From: Shinella zoogloeoides
Lineage (GTDB): Bacteria > Pseudomonadota > Alphaproteobacteria > Rhizobiales > Rhizobiaceae
Direction: 5' to 3'
DNA: 64,000 nt
Assembly: GCF_003574625.1 (NCBI RefSeq)
Contig: NZ_QNUJ01000002.1
Coordinates: 1-64,000, forward strand
The notes under the pieces are model-generated. The model was given only the letters and a program-made list of their open reading frames with translations. It ran no database searches and had not been told where the DNA came from. Positions 35,815 through 43,664 of this stretch are shown piece after piece; the first letter of the stretch is position 1, and every line of letters begins with the position of its first letter. A program made the position numbers and the translations under genes.

Positions 35815-36330
35815 ATGGAAAACAAAGCAGAAGAGACCCCGGCCAAGGGCGACTTGCTGATCCTCAAGCCCGAAGAGGGCAAGAACTTCTGGCAGCCGGT
35901 TCCCGCCAACGGCCACATCTCCGTCAGGATTTCTCCCGACTTCCTCGGTGTGGAGACGCCGTTCAGCCTCGGGACGCAAACCTTGCCGCCGCAGGGCTAC
36001 GTGCGCGAGCACGCGCATCCGGTACACGATGAAGTTCTGCATTTCATCTCCGGCCGTGGCAAGGCTGTCGTCGAGGGCGTCGAATACCCCGCGGAACCCG
36101 GCGTGACGATCTTCGTCGGCCGCAACCGGAAACACATGTTCATCAACACGTCCGAGGACCAGGAACTGCATTGGCTCTGGTTCATCCAGCCGAACGGCCT
36201 CGAACATTTCTTCGAGGAGATCGGCCGCCCGATGCGGCCGGGCGAGGCGGCGCCGGAGCCGTTCGCACGGCCTGAAAACGTACTGGAGATCGAGCAGCGC
36301 ACGGCGTTCGTCGCAGCCGACAAACTCTAA
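35815..36330 (+). CDS. Cupin domain protein
   Basis: A 171-residue single-domain cupin. The metal motif is visible as YVREHAHPVHDEVLHFISG (His-x-His and Glu) with a later His in NRKHMF. Such proteins are often metal-dependent isomerases, dioxygenases or sensors. It lies 11 bases after the GMC gene and 15 before the hydrolase gene, so it belongs to the LacI-controlled operon. Its substrate is unknown. Confidence 0.82.
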   Translation: MENKAEETPAKGDLLILKPEEGKNFWQPVPANGHISVRISPDFLGVETPFSLGTQTLPPQGYVREHAHPVHDEVLHFISGRGKAVVEGVEYPAEPGVTIFVGRNRKHMFINTSEDQELHWLWFIQPNGLEHFFEEIGRPMRPGEAAPEPFARPENVLEIEQRTAFVAADKL

Positions 36331-36345
36331 ACCCAGAGAACGAAA

Positions 36346-37146
36346 ATGCCCACATTATTGGCGTCCGATGGATGCCGGGTGACGTATGACGTCTCCGGCA
36401 AAGGCGAAGCTTTGCTGCTCATTCCCGGTCTCGGCGGAGCGGCAAGCTTCTGGAACGGCATCGTTCCGCTTCTTGTCGATCGCTACACGGTCATTTCGTT
36501 CGATCATCGGGGAACCGGGCGAAGCGACAGGCCTCTTGGCAAATATTCGGTATCGAGGATTGCTGAGGACGCCGTGGAAATTCTCCGCGCGGAAAATGTA
36601 GACGCAGCCCATATCGTCGGCCATTCGACGGGCGGCCTGGTGGCGCAGTTCATCGCTCTCGACGCACCGGCTCTCGTCAGATCGCTGGTCATCAGTGGTA
36701 GTTGGGAGAAGCCGGACGCTCGCTTCGTCGCCATGTTCGAAGCACGCCTGGCCGTATTGAGGACCGCGGGGCCGATCGCGTACCAGAAACTAACCCATGC
36801 GATCGGCTTTCCTTCAGGCTTCCTCGAAGCGAACACTGAACGTCTCGACCGGGCTATCGATAACGCTACGGACGCGCTCTCGCCTCCGGAAGTCGCCGCC
36901 GCGCGGATCGAGATGCTTCTTGCAGACGAACGTAGCGGCGACCTTCAGCGGATCACCGCTCGCACTCTCGTCATCGGCGCCACCGACGACGCCCTCATTC
37001 CCTTTGCCCACAGCCGAACGCTCGCCGCCATGATACCTGGCGCACGGCTCGCCGTGATCGATGGGGCGCACTTCTTTCCTCGGGTTCATCCCGAGCGATA
37101 CGCCAAAACCCTTCGAGAATTTCTGGAGGAAACAGATGAACAATGA
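36346..37146 (+). CDS. Alpha/beta hydrolase
   Basis: A 266-residue alpha/beta hydrolase. The triad appears as Ser94 in VGHSTGG, Asp214/215 in GATDDALIP and His242 in DGAHFFP; the oxyanion segment is IPGLGGAASFWNG. It resembles the RutD / 3-oxoadipate enol-lactonase group, which hydrolyse small lactones, enol-lactones or amides. It overlaps the next gene by 11 bases. It may open a lactone made by the GMC dehydrogenase (inference). Confidence 0.88.
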   Translation: MPTLLASDGCRVTYDVSGKGEALLLIPGLGGAASFWNGIVPLLVDRYTVISFDHRGTGRSDRPLGKYSVSRIAEDAVEILRAENVDAAHIVGHSTGGLVAQFIALDAPALVRSLVISGSWEKPDARFVAMFEARLAVLRTAGPIAYQKLTHAIGFPSGFLEANTERLDRAIDNATDALSPPEVAAARIEMLLADERSGDLQRITARTLVIGATDDALIPFAHSRTLAAMIPGARLAVIDGAHFFPRVHPERYAKTLREFLEETDEQ

Positions 37147-37936
37147 CGTCAAGAAAGTCGCTGTCATCGGCTTTGGCGCGATGGCGCAAAGTCTCGACCA
37201 TTCCTTGCGCGCCTCCGGAAGCGGCATCGAAGTTTCCGCCACGCTCGTGCCCCACGACCTGACCGTCGATCACGACGGCGTGGAGGTCTTTCACGATGTC
37301 GCCGCCCTCATTGAATGGGGGCCGTCGGTGGTCGTGGAATGTGCCAGCCACCAGGCGGTCAAGAATTCCGTCCCACCTCTCCTTCGCGCGGGCATCGACG
37401 TTATCGTCGTCTCGATCGGCAGCCTGAGCGATACTGAGTTGCTTCATGCGCTGGAAAAAGCTGCCGAGGAAGGAGGAAGCCGGCTGACCGTCGCCTCCGG
37501 CGCGATCGGCGGCCTCGATGTGCTGCGCTCGGCGAAGATCGCGGGTCTGGAAAGCGTCATCTATACGGGCACCAAACCGCCGTCCGCCTGGAAGGGAACG
37601 CCGGCGGAGCAGAGCGTCGACCTCGCCAGCCTCCGCCAGAGGACCGTCATTTTCGAGGGCAATGCGGCGGAAGCCTCGTTGCAGTATCCAAAAAACGCGA
37701 ATGTCACGGCTGCGGTCGCTCTTGCCGGGATCGGCTTTGCCGACACCAAGGTAACGCTGGTCGCCGATCCGCATGCAAGTGGCAACACCCATAAGGTCAA
37801 TGCCGCCGGCGCCTTCGGCAGATTCGAGATTTCGCTCGAAAACAAGCCGCTTCCCGACAATCCCAAAACGTCCTGGCTCGCGGCTTTGAGCGTCGAGCAG
37901 GCACTGCATCGTCATTTTCAAAGAATAGAACTGTGA
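37136..37936 (+). CDS. L-aspartate dehydrogenase-like protein (NadX family)
   Basis: A 266-residue protein of the aspartate dehydrogenase family. The nucleotide site is VIGFGAMAQS (about residues 10-19), the family motif SGAIGGLD is at 121-128 and the catalytic His219 lies in GNTHKVNAAG. The start at 37136 follows TGGAGG. AspDH reversibly converts aspartate to oxaloacetate or iminosuccinate. In this degradative operon it may act on another amino or imino acid. Length matches the family. Confidence 0.85.
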   Translation: MNNDVKKVAVIGFGAMAQSLDHSLRASGSGIEVSATLVPHDLTVDHDGVEVFHDVAALIEWGPSVVVECASHQAVKNSVPPLLRAGIDVIVVSIGSLSDTELLHALEKAAEEGGSRLTVASGAIGGLDVLRSAKIAGLESVIYTGTKPPSAWKGTPAEQSVDLASLRQRTVIFEGNAAEASLQYPKNANVTAAVALAGIGFADTKVTLVADPHASGNTHKVNAAGAFGRFEISLENKPLPDNPKTSWLAALSVEQALHRHFQRIEL

Positions 37937-37945
37937 GGTCACACC

Positions 37946-38698
37946 ATGCGTCTTGAAAACAAAATCGCAATCGTCACTGGCGCAGGCGCTGGTATCGGCG
38001 CGGCCACCGCAGAAGCCTTCGCCCGCGAAGGCGCGAAGGTCGTCGTCGCCGACTTCAACGGCGATGCCGCCAGGTCCGTCGCCGGCAAGATCGGCGAGAG
38101 CGCAGTCAGCATCAAGGTCGACGTCCGTGACAGCGGCGAAGTGAAGGCGATGGTGGAACTCGCCGTCTCGACGTTCGGCGGCCTCGACATCATCGTCAAC
38201 AATGCCGGACGCGGCATGATCGGCACCGTCGAGACGACGGCTGAAGACGACTGGGACGACATCGTTGCCGTCAATCTCAAGGGCGTCTATCTCTGCTCGA
38301 AATATGCGGTTCCGGCCCTCCGGGCCCGCGGGGGCGGCAGCATCGTCAATACCGCTTCCAACATCGTCACCTTCGGCATCAAGGATCGCGCCGCCTATGT
38401 CGCGGCGAAAGGCGGCGTTGCTGCCCTCACCCGTGCGATGGCGCTCGACCATGCCGTGGACAAAATCCGTGTCAACTCCGTCGCCCCCGGCGTCATCTGG
38501 TCGAACTATTACGACAAGATGCTGAAGGAAGTCCCCGATCCGGACGCCTTCGTCGCCGGCCTCAAGGCGCGTTCTCCGATGGCCGAACTCGGTCAGCCGG
38601 ACGACATCGCCTCGGCCATCCTCTATCTGGCAAGCGATGAATCCAAATTCGCGACCGGCTCGATGATGACTGTCGACGGCGGCGCCTCGGCCTGGTGA
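37946..38698 (+). CDS. Short-chain dehydrogenase/reductase
   Basis: A 250-residue classical SDR. Cofactor motif TGAGAGIG (11-18), an acidic residue in VVADFN favouring NAD(H), NNAG (85-88), and the catalytic Ser138, Tyr151 and Lys155. It sits nine bases after the aspartate-dehydrogenase-like gene in the LacI-linked operon. It likely oxidises a secondary alcohol intermediate. Confidence 0.92.
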   Translation: MRLENKIAIVTGAGAGIGAATAEAFAREGAKVVVADFNGDAARSVAGKIGESAVSIKVDVRDSGEVKAMVELAVSTFGGLDIIVNNAGRGMIGTVETTAEDDWDDIVAVNLKGVYLCSKYAVPALRARGGGSIVNTASNIVTFGIKDRAAYVAAKGGVAALTRAMALDHAVDKIRVNSVAPGVIWSNYYDKMLKEVPDPDAFVAGLKARSPMAELGQPDDIASAILYLASDESKFATGSMMTVDGGASAW

Positions 38699-38734
38699 GC
38701 CGACGGCGATACCAACGCACTCACGGAAAAGACC

Positions 38735-39049
38735 ATGCTTCTCGAAGAACGGGATTATCGGATTCGCGCGGGCTTCCTCGGCGAATTCATGGAAAACTAT
38801 ATGAAACTCGGCTTGCCGATTCAGCGCGCGCATCTTGGTGAGCCGATTGGTTTCTTCACGTCCGAAATCGGAGAATTGAATCACTTCATCTCCATGTGGC
38901 GCTGGACAGACCTCGCGGAACGGACGATGAAGAGGGCGCACATGCTGGCCGATCCCGGCTGGGGTCCCTATCTCGCCAGCATCAAGGGCCTGATCGACAC
39001 CCAGGCGATCCGGATCCTGACCCCGACGTCCTTCTCTCCTCTGTCCTGA
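38735..39049 (+). CDS. NIPSNAP family protein
   Basis: A 104-residue alpha/beta-barrel dimer-type protein of the NIPSNAP family, with LLEERDYRIRAGFLGEFMENY and IGFFTSEIGELNHFISMWRW. Such small proteins frequently accompany catabolic operons, but the function is poorly defined. It is in the operon after the SDR. Confidence 0.82.
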   Translation: MLLEERDYRIRAGFLGEFMENYMKLGLPIQRAHLGEPIGFFTSEIGELNHFISMWRWTDLAERTMKRAHMLADPGWGPYLASIKGLIDTQAIRILTPTSFSPLS

Positions 39050-39072
39050 ACGACCGAAGAAAAGCGAAAACC

Positions 39073-39492
39073 ATGAAGTACACGAAAGAAACCCTGGTCC
39101 TCACTCATTCCGGCGCGATCGAGGCCCTGTCGGCCGCCGTTAAGGCGGCGGAGGAATTGTCCGTTCCCCAATGCATCTTCATCGTTGATTGCAGCGGCGA
39201 AACCATCGCAAGCATCCGGATGGACGGAGCGAAGTATCTGAGCATGCACACGGCGCGCGCCAAGGCACGCACCGCCGCATCGATCAACGCGCCGACGGGC
39301 TCCATGGCATTCGAATTCGGCACATCTGCCGGGGTCGCATCGCAAGGCGGCGTAACGCCATTGCCCGGTGGCCTGCCTATCCGCTTCGGCGGGAAACTCG
39401 CCGGCGCGATCGGCGTGGGCTCCGGGACAGGGGAGCAGGACTTCGCGGTCGGCCGCGCAGCTTTGGTCGCCATCGGTGCGGACGCTGTCTGA
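39073..39492 (+). CDS. GlcG/HbpS family protein (heme-binding-like)
   Basis: A 139-residue protein of the GlcG/HbpS group (DUF336 type) with ALSAAVKAAEELSVPQCIFIVD and GGLPIRFGGKLAGAIGVGSG. Members include a heme-binding regulator and PduO-like cofactor proteins; in catabolic operons their role is usually unknown. It is the last gene of the LacI-linked operon. The ATG at 39073 is chosen because similarity starts there. Confidence 0.85.
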   Translation: MKYTKETLVLTHSGAIEALSAAVKAAEELSVPQCIFIVDCSGETIASIRMDGAKYLSMHTARAKARTAASINAPTGSMAFEFGTSAGVASQGGVTPLPGGLPIRFGGKLAGAIGVGSGTGEQDFAVGRAALVAIGADAV

Positions 39493-39511
39493 TCAAAAAA
39501 TCAGATGACAG

Positions 39512-40516
39512 CTAGCCACCTCCGGCAATTTGTCTGACACGAGCGGCAGCGTCGGCAAGTCGCTGCTGCTCGATGTCGCCGCGCTGTGCGGCGGCCGCTA
39601 TTCCTTCGGATAGCGCGCTTAGATGAGGCCCACCCGCGACGAGTAGCAGATCAGCGCCCGCATTCAGCGAAGCTATCGCCGTTTCAAGGAGTGATTGGCC
39701 GCGCAGGGTGGCTGGTGCGTCCAGATCGTCGCTGACGATGAGGCCTTTGAATCCCAATTGAGACCGCAGCATAGCCATAACGGCCGGCGAAGTGCTCGCT
39801 GAATTGTTTCCGTCTATGGCGGCGACAGGTGCCGGCCCTGTCATGATCACCTTTGTCCCAGCCTCGATAGCGGCCTTGAACGGCAGCAAGTTGTGGAGAA
39901 TGCGGTCGAGCGGCGTCGCCAGGCAAACATCTGCCAATGCGGGGTCTTCTGCCAGATCGTTGAAACCTGGAAAATGTTTCGTCACCGCTGTGATGCCGGC
40001 GGCCTGGACACCCGTTACAAAGGCTGAAACCAGCCGGGCCACAGCTTGCGGATAAGAGCCCATCGTGCGTGCTCGCAGCCAAACGTTTTGGCCGTCGATG
40101 ATGTCGGCGATGGGCGCAAGGAACATCGACACACCGAGTGCGCGAGCGCCCTGGGCGGTGATCCGGCAGCGTTCTGCAAGTGCATCCGGAGAGAGTGTAT
40201 GTGCCTCGTCGAGCGTCGGAAGCGGTGGAACCAAGCCAGCGAGCCGCTGGATACCGCCGAGCTCCTGATCGACCGCGACGATCAGGTGAGGCGTTACGGC
40301 CTGAAGCGCCGCGATCGATGCGCGAAATCCGTCCGGCGTTTCGCAGGCCAGCCTTTCTGTCGACATCGCCCGGGCAACATACTCCGCACGAGTCTCACCG
40401 AGCAGGACGGAGCATCCTCCCTCCTTCAGAAAGGGCACCATAATATCCAAGACATCGAGCGTATCGAAAGCCGGCAGAAGAACCGCCCTTGCATCCCGAT
40501 CGATTGAGGCACTCAT
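39512..40516 (-). CDS. Glycoside hydrolase family 3-type protein (NagZ-like)
   Basis: A 334-residue protein of the GH3 N-terminal barrel, similar to the NagZ beta-N-acetylglucosaminidases. KHFPGF is at 180-185 and the nucleophile is probably Asp263 in IVSDDLD. The Asp-Ser-His catalytic-dyad loop of NagZ after KHFPG is not recognisable here (DLAEDPALAD instead), so it may be a divergent hexosaminidase or phosphorylase. No signal peptide, so cytoplasmic. Follows a DeoR gene in a leftward group. Confidence 0.8.
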   Translation of the reverse strand: MSASIDRDARAVLLPAFDTLDVLDIMVPFLKEGGCSVLLGETRAEYVARAMSTERLACETPDGFRASIAALQAVTPHLIVAVDQELGGIQRLAGLVPPLPTLDEAHTLSPDALAERCRITAQGARALGVSMFLAPIADIIDGQNVWLRARTMGSYPQAVARLVSAFVTGVQAAGITAVTKHFPGFNDLAEDPALADVCLATPLDRILHNLLPFKAAIEAGTKVIMTGPAPVAAIDGNNSASTSPAVMAMLRSQLGFKGLIVSDDLDAPATLRGQSLLETAIASLNAGADLLLVAGGPHLSALSEGIAAAAQRGDIEQQRLADAAARVRQIAGGG

Positions 40517-40532
40517 CGTCGTCTCCGCAGTT

Positions 40533-41315
40533 TCAGACTATTTCGACATCGACGCCGGCCTCGCGAACGGCATCGAGAATGGCGGTATCCTTGGTGCCGG
40601 TGAAAAGCGTCGACACAGCGGATACCGGCGCGACTTCATAGGTTGCGGCCTGTCCGAGTTTGTCGGCAGTCGCCAGAAGCAAGGTCTTGTTGGCGGCACG
40701 GATCATCGCCGCCTTCAGAAGTGCGTCCTCGTAGTCGTCTGCACGCAGCGTCAGGTCCTGGGCGACGCCGCAGGTGCCAAGGACACAATAATCGACACGC
40801 AGCGCGCGGACGGCGTCGATGGCAGCGATGCCGGTCGCGCTACGCGTCAGCCTGCCAAGGCGGCCACCGAGCATGATCACTTCAGCGTTCGGATGGTCGA
40901 GCGCGGCCGCCGCGACATCGACAGCCGCCGTGATGATGCGCACGGACAGCGTCGCCGGAAGGGCGCGCACGAAACGGACGACCGTCGTGCTCGTATCGAC
41001 CAGCAGCGTAGCGCCGTCCGGAATGACAGCCGCCGCAGCCCGGCCAATCGAATGTTTCTCTTCCATGTGAAGCGTTTCGCGGCGCTGGAAATCCAGCGCC
41101 GGCGTCACCAGCCGCGCCGCGCCGCCGTGAAACCGCTGCACCAGGCCCGCATCCGAGAGATCGCGCAGGTCGCGGCGGATCGAATCCTCGGAAACGCCGA
41201 ATTCCTGGGCAAGTTCGGCGGCAAGCACACGTCCGCTGGCATTGGTCTTTTCAAGGATGACCGCCTGGCGCTCCTCCGGGGACAGGGCCGCGAGCTCCCT
41301 CTTGCCGCCGGTCAT
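40533..41315 (-). CDS. DeoR family transcriptional regulator
   Basis: A 260-residue DeoR-type repressor: N-terminal helix-turn-helix VLAAELAQEFGVSEDSIRRD followed by the DeoR sensor domain with GATLLVDTSTTVVRFV. These sense phosphorylated sugars. It overlaps the HAD gene by four bases and precedes the GH3-like gene, so the three probably form an operon related to amino-sugar use (inference). Confidence 0.9.
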   Translation of the reverse strand: MTGGKRELAALSPEERQAVILEKTNASGRVLAAELAQEFGVSEDSIRRDLRDLSDAGLVQRFHGGAARLVTPALDFQRRETLHMEEKHSIGRAAAAVIPDGATLLVDTSTTVVRFVRALPATLSVRIITAAVDVAAAALDHPNAEVIMLGGRLGRLTRSATGIAAIDAVRALRVDYCVLGTCGVAQDLTLRADDYEDALLKAAMIRAANKTLLLATADKLGQAATYEVAPVSAVSTLFTGTKDTAILDAVREAGVDVEIV

Positions 41316-41935
41316 TCCACGGCCTCGGCGGCAAGGAGCCCGAGCGCGATCAAGCGGGCTTCCAGCGCTTCGGAATTGCGGAAATGCTCGGTGTGAAAGC
41401 CAAGCGCCGCAGCAGCCGCAACGTTCGCGGTATTATCGTCGATGAAGAGGCATTCCTCGGCGCGGACGCCTGCACGCTCAAGGAAACGCTCGAAGATCGG
41501 CGCATGCGGCTTGATGAGTTTTTCGCGGCCGGAGACGATGAGAACGTCGAACGACCCGAGGAAGGGGAAAATCTCCTGCGCTCTCGGATAAGTCTCTGCC
41601 GACCAGTTGGAGATCGCATGGACGGGAACGCCGCCGGCCTTCAACCGGCCGAGAAGGCCTGCGGTCCCCGCGACCTCACCACCCAGCATTTCATGCCAGC
41701 GCAGCCAATAGGCTTCGATCAGGTCAGCCTTTTCGGGGTGTTTCGCCACGAGTTCCGCCACGCCCTCGGCAAAGGGGTGGCCAGCATCGAACTGTTCGTT
41801 CCATGCCGGGGTGCAGACCTCCGCCAGGAAGGCCGAAACCGCCGCCTCGTCCGCCATGAGCTGGCGGTAAAGATAGGCGGGGTTCCAGTCGATCAGCACG
41901 CCGCCGATATCGAAGACCACGATAGTTGGATTCAT
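41312..41935 (-). CDS. HAD family hydrolase (subfamily IA, YihX-like)
   Basis: A 207-residue HAD hydrolase. Motif I reads VFDIGGVLIDWNP: the nucleophile Asp9 is present but the usual second Asp is Gly11, as in YihX and epoxide-hydrolase-N-terminal-type HADs. Motif II is AISNWS, Lys is in KLIKPH and motif IV LFIDDNTANVAAA. It overlaps the DeoR gene by four bases. Small-molecule phosphatase is the likeliest role. Confidence 0.85.
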   Translation of the reverse strand: MNPTIVVFDIGGVLIDWNPAYLYRQLMADEAAVSAFLAEVCTPAWNEQFDAGHPFAEGVAELVAKHPEKADLIEAYWLRWHEMLGGEVAGTAGLLGRLKAGGVPVHAISNWSAETYPRAQEIFPFLGSFDVLIVSGREKLIKPHAPIFERFLERAGVRAEECLFIDDNTANVAAAAALGFHTEHFRNSEALEARLIALGLLAAEAVE

Positions 41936-42017
41936 CTTTTCTGCCTTTCATGCACGAACCTGCAGAATTAATGCATGAATACGCGTAAAAACGCAATAAT
42001 GCGCAAGCCAAAAAGCA

Positions 42018-43664
42018 TCAACCGCGCAGAAAATCCGCAGCGCGTTCCCCGATCATGATGCAGACGGAATTCGGATTGCCCGAAATCAGCGTCGGCATGA
42101 CCGAGGCGTCTGCAACGCGAAGTCCTTCGATGCCGTGCACGCACAGCTCCGGGTCCACCACGGCCATGTCGTCGCGGCCCATCCGGCACGTTCCGGCGGG
42201 ATGGAGGGCGGCATGGGCATCCTTGACGCAGAAGGCGCGGATTTCTTCGCGCGTGCGAAGCGATGGTCCCGGCGTGTGGCGCGCCTCCACGAATTTCGCG
42301 ATGGCCGGCTGCGCCATGATGTCGAGCGCCGCCATCGTGCCGTCCGTTATCGCGTCGAGATCGTAAGGGTCGGAAAAATAGCGGGGTGCCACGCGCGGGT
42401 TCGCGGTGGGGTCCGCGCTGAGAAGCGTGACCTCGCCTCTCGAACGCGGCCGGATCTGCCCGAGATTGACCGTGCAGCCATTGCCGCCGGGCACCGCATC
42501 GACGCCCTCCTCGATGCCCGCGCCAACGACCATGAAATACTGGATATCGGGGGTCGCCTCGTTCCTGTCGCCCCACCAGAAGGCGCCGCCCTCGATGAGA
42601 TTGGACGAGGCGGGGCCATTGCGGAAGAGCGCGTAGTTGAGACCCGCGGCAGCCTTCCAGTGCAGCTTCTTGTACTTGTCGTAGCTGTGCGGGCCGTTGA
42701 GCTGGTAGACCAGCGAAATCTCGATATGGTCCTGCAGATTCTGTCCGACACCCGGCAGGTCGGCATGGACCTCGATCCCGTGCCGCCGCATGGCTTCCGC
42801 CGGACCGATGCCCGAGAGCATGAGGAGCTTTGGCGTAGCAATCGCACCGGTGGAGACGATCACCTCCCGGTCGGCGCGGTAGACGACCTTGCGCTTGCCT
42901 TTGACACACTCGACGCCGACTGCCCGCCCCTTTTCGATCAGCACGCGGGTGACCGCGGTGCCCGTCTCGACGCGCAGGTTGGGCCGCCCTCGCGCCGGGT
43001 TGAGATAGGCGACGGCGGCGGAGCTGCGGCGACCGTTGCGCGCCGTGATCTGATAAAGGCCGCAACCGGCGGGATCACCCGAGTTGAAGTCCGGATTGTA
43101 GGGCAGGCCCGCCTGCTGGCAGGCCTGCAGCCAGGCGCGGGTCAACGGGTGGATATAGTCGACATCCGAAACCCCGAGCGGCCCACCGACGCCATGGGCT
43201 TCGTTGCAGAAGCGGTTGTTGTCCTCGGCACGCTTGAAGAAGGGCAGCACGTCGCCGTAACCCCAGCCTTCCGCACCGAGGTCGACCCATCGCTCGTAGT
43301 CGGCGGGCACGCCGCGGATATAGATCATCGCGTTGACGGAGCTGCCGCCGCCGAGCACCCGTGCCTGCACCATGGTCGGCGTCTCGTCACGCTCCTGCTC
43401 GGGCATCGGCTCCCAGGGAATGCGTTTCAGGAGATCGCCCTGCGCGGTCTTGTAGTAGGCACCGGGAATGTGGATGTAGGGGCTGAGGTCGCGCGGCCCC
43501 TCCTCGATCAGGAGAACGCGGACGGCGGGGTCCTCCGAAAGGCGCGAAGCGACGACGCAGCCGGTCGAGCCGCCGCCGACGACGATATAGTCGAACATAT
43601 CGATCCCGGCCGAGGCGCGCGGGAAAATGCCGTGGCGCGCCGATCCCATGTCCCGAACGTCCAT
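42018..43664 (-). CDS. GMC family FAD-dependent oxidoreductase (choline dehydrogenase-like)
   Basis: A 548-residue GMC oxidoreductase: FAD motif IVVGGGSTGCVVASRLS, signature 1 ARVLGGGSSVNAMIYIRG, signature 2 GAIATPKLLMLSGIG, catalytic His in ALHPAGTCRMG and Asn in SGNPNSVCIMI. The ATG at 43664 follows AAGGGGG; a start at 43598 is possible. Directly follows a second GMC gene at the end of the operon headed by the TPP enzyme. It probably oxidises a primary alcohol group. Confidence 0.9.
   Translation of the reverse strand: MDVRDMGSARHGIFPRASAGIDMFDYIVVGGGSTGCVVASRLSEDPAVRVLLIEEGPRDLSPYIHIPGAYYKTAQGDLLKRIPWEPMPEQERDETPTMVQARVLGGGSSVNAMIYIRGVPADYERWVDLGAEGWGYGDVLPFFKRAEDNNRFCNEAHGVGGPLGVSDVDYIHPLTRAWLQACQQAGLPYNPDFNSGDPAGCGLYQITARNGRRSSAAVAYLNPARGRPNLRVETGTAVTRVLIEKGRAVGVECVKGKRKVVYRADREVIVSTGAIATPKLLMLSGIGPAEAMRRHGIEVHADLPGVGQNLQDHIEISLVYQLNGPHSYDKYKKLHWKAAAGLNYALFRNGPASSNLIEGGAFWWGDRNEATPDIQYFMVVGAGIEEGVDAVPGGNGCTVNLGQIRPRSRGEVTLLSADPTANPRVAPRYFSDPYDLDAITDGTMAALDIMAQPAIAKFVEARHTPGPSLRTREEIRAFCVKDAHAALHPAGTCRMGRDDMAVVDPELCVHGIEGLRVADASVMPTLISGNPNSVCIMIGERAADFLRG

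Noticed and set aside
33014-39492. A vitamin B6 degradation cluster, suggested by GMC oxidase, SDR and alpha/beta hydrolase.
   Set aside because: The ring-opening flavin monooxygenase and the pyridoxic-acid-specific enzymes are missing, and the racemase-like and aspartate-dehydrogenase-like genes do not fit.
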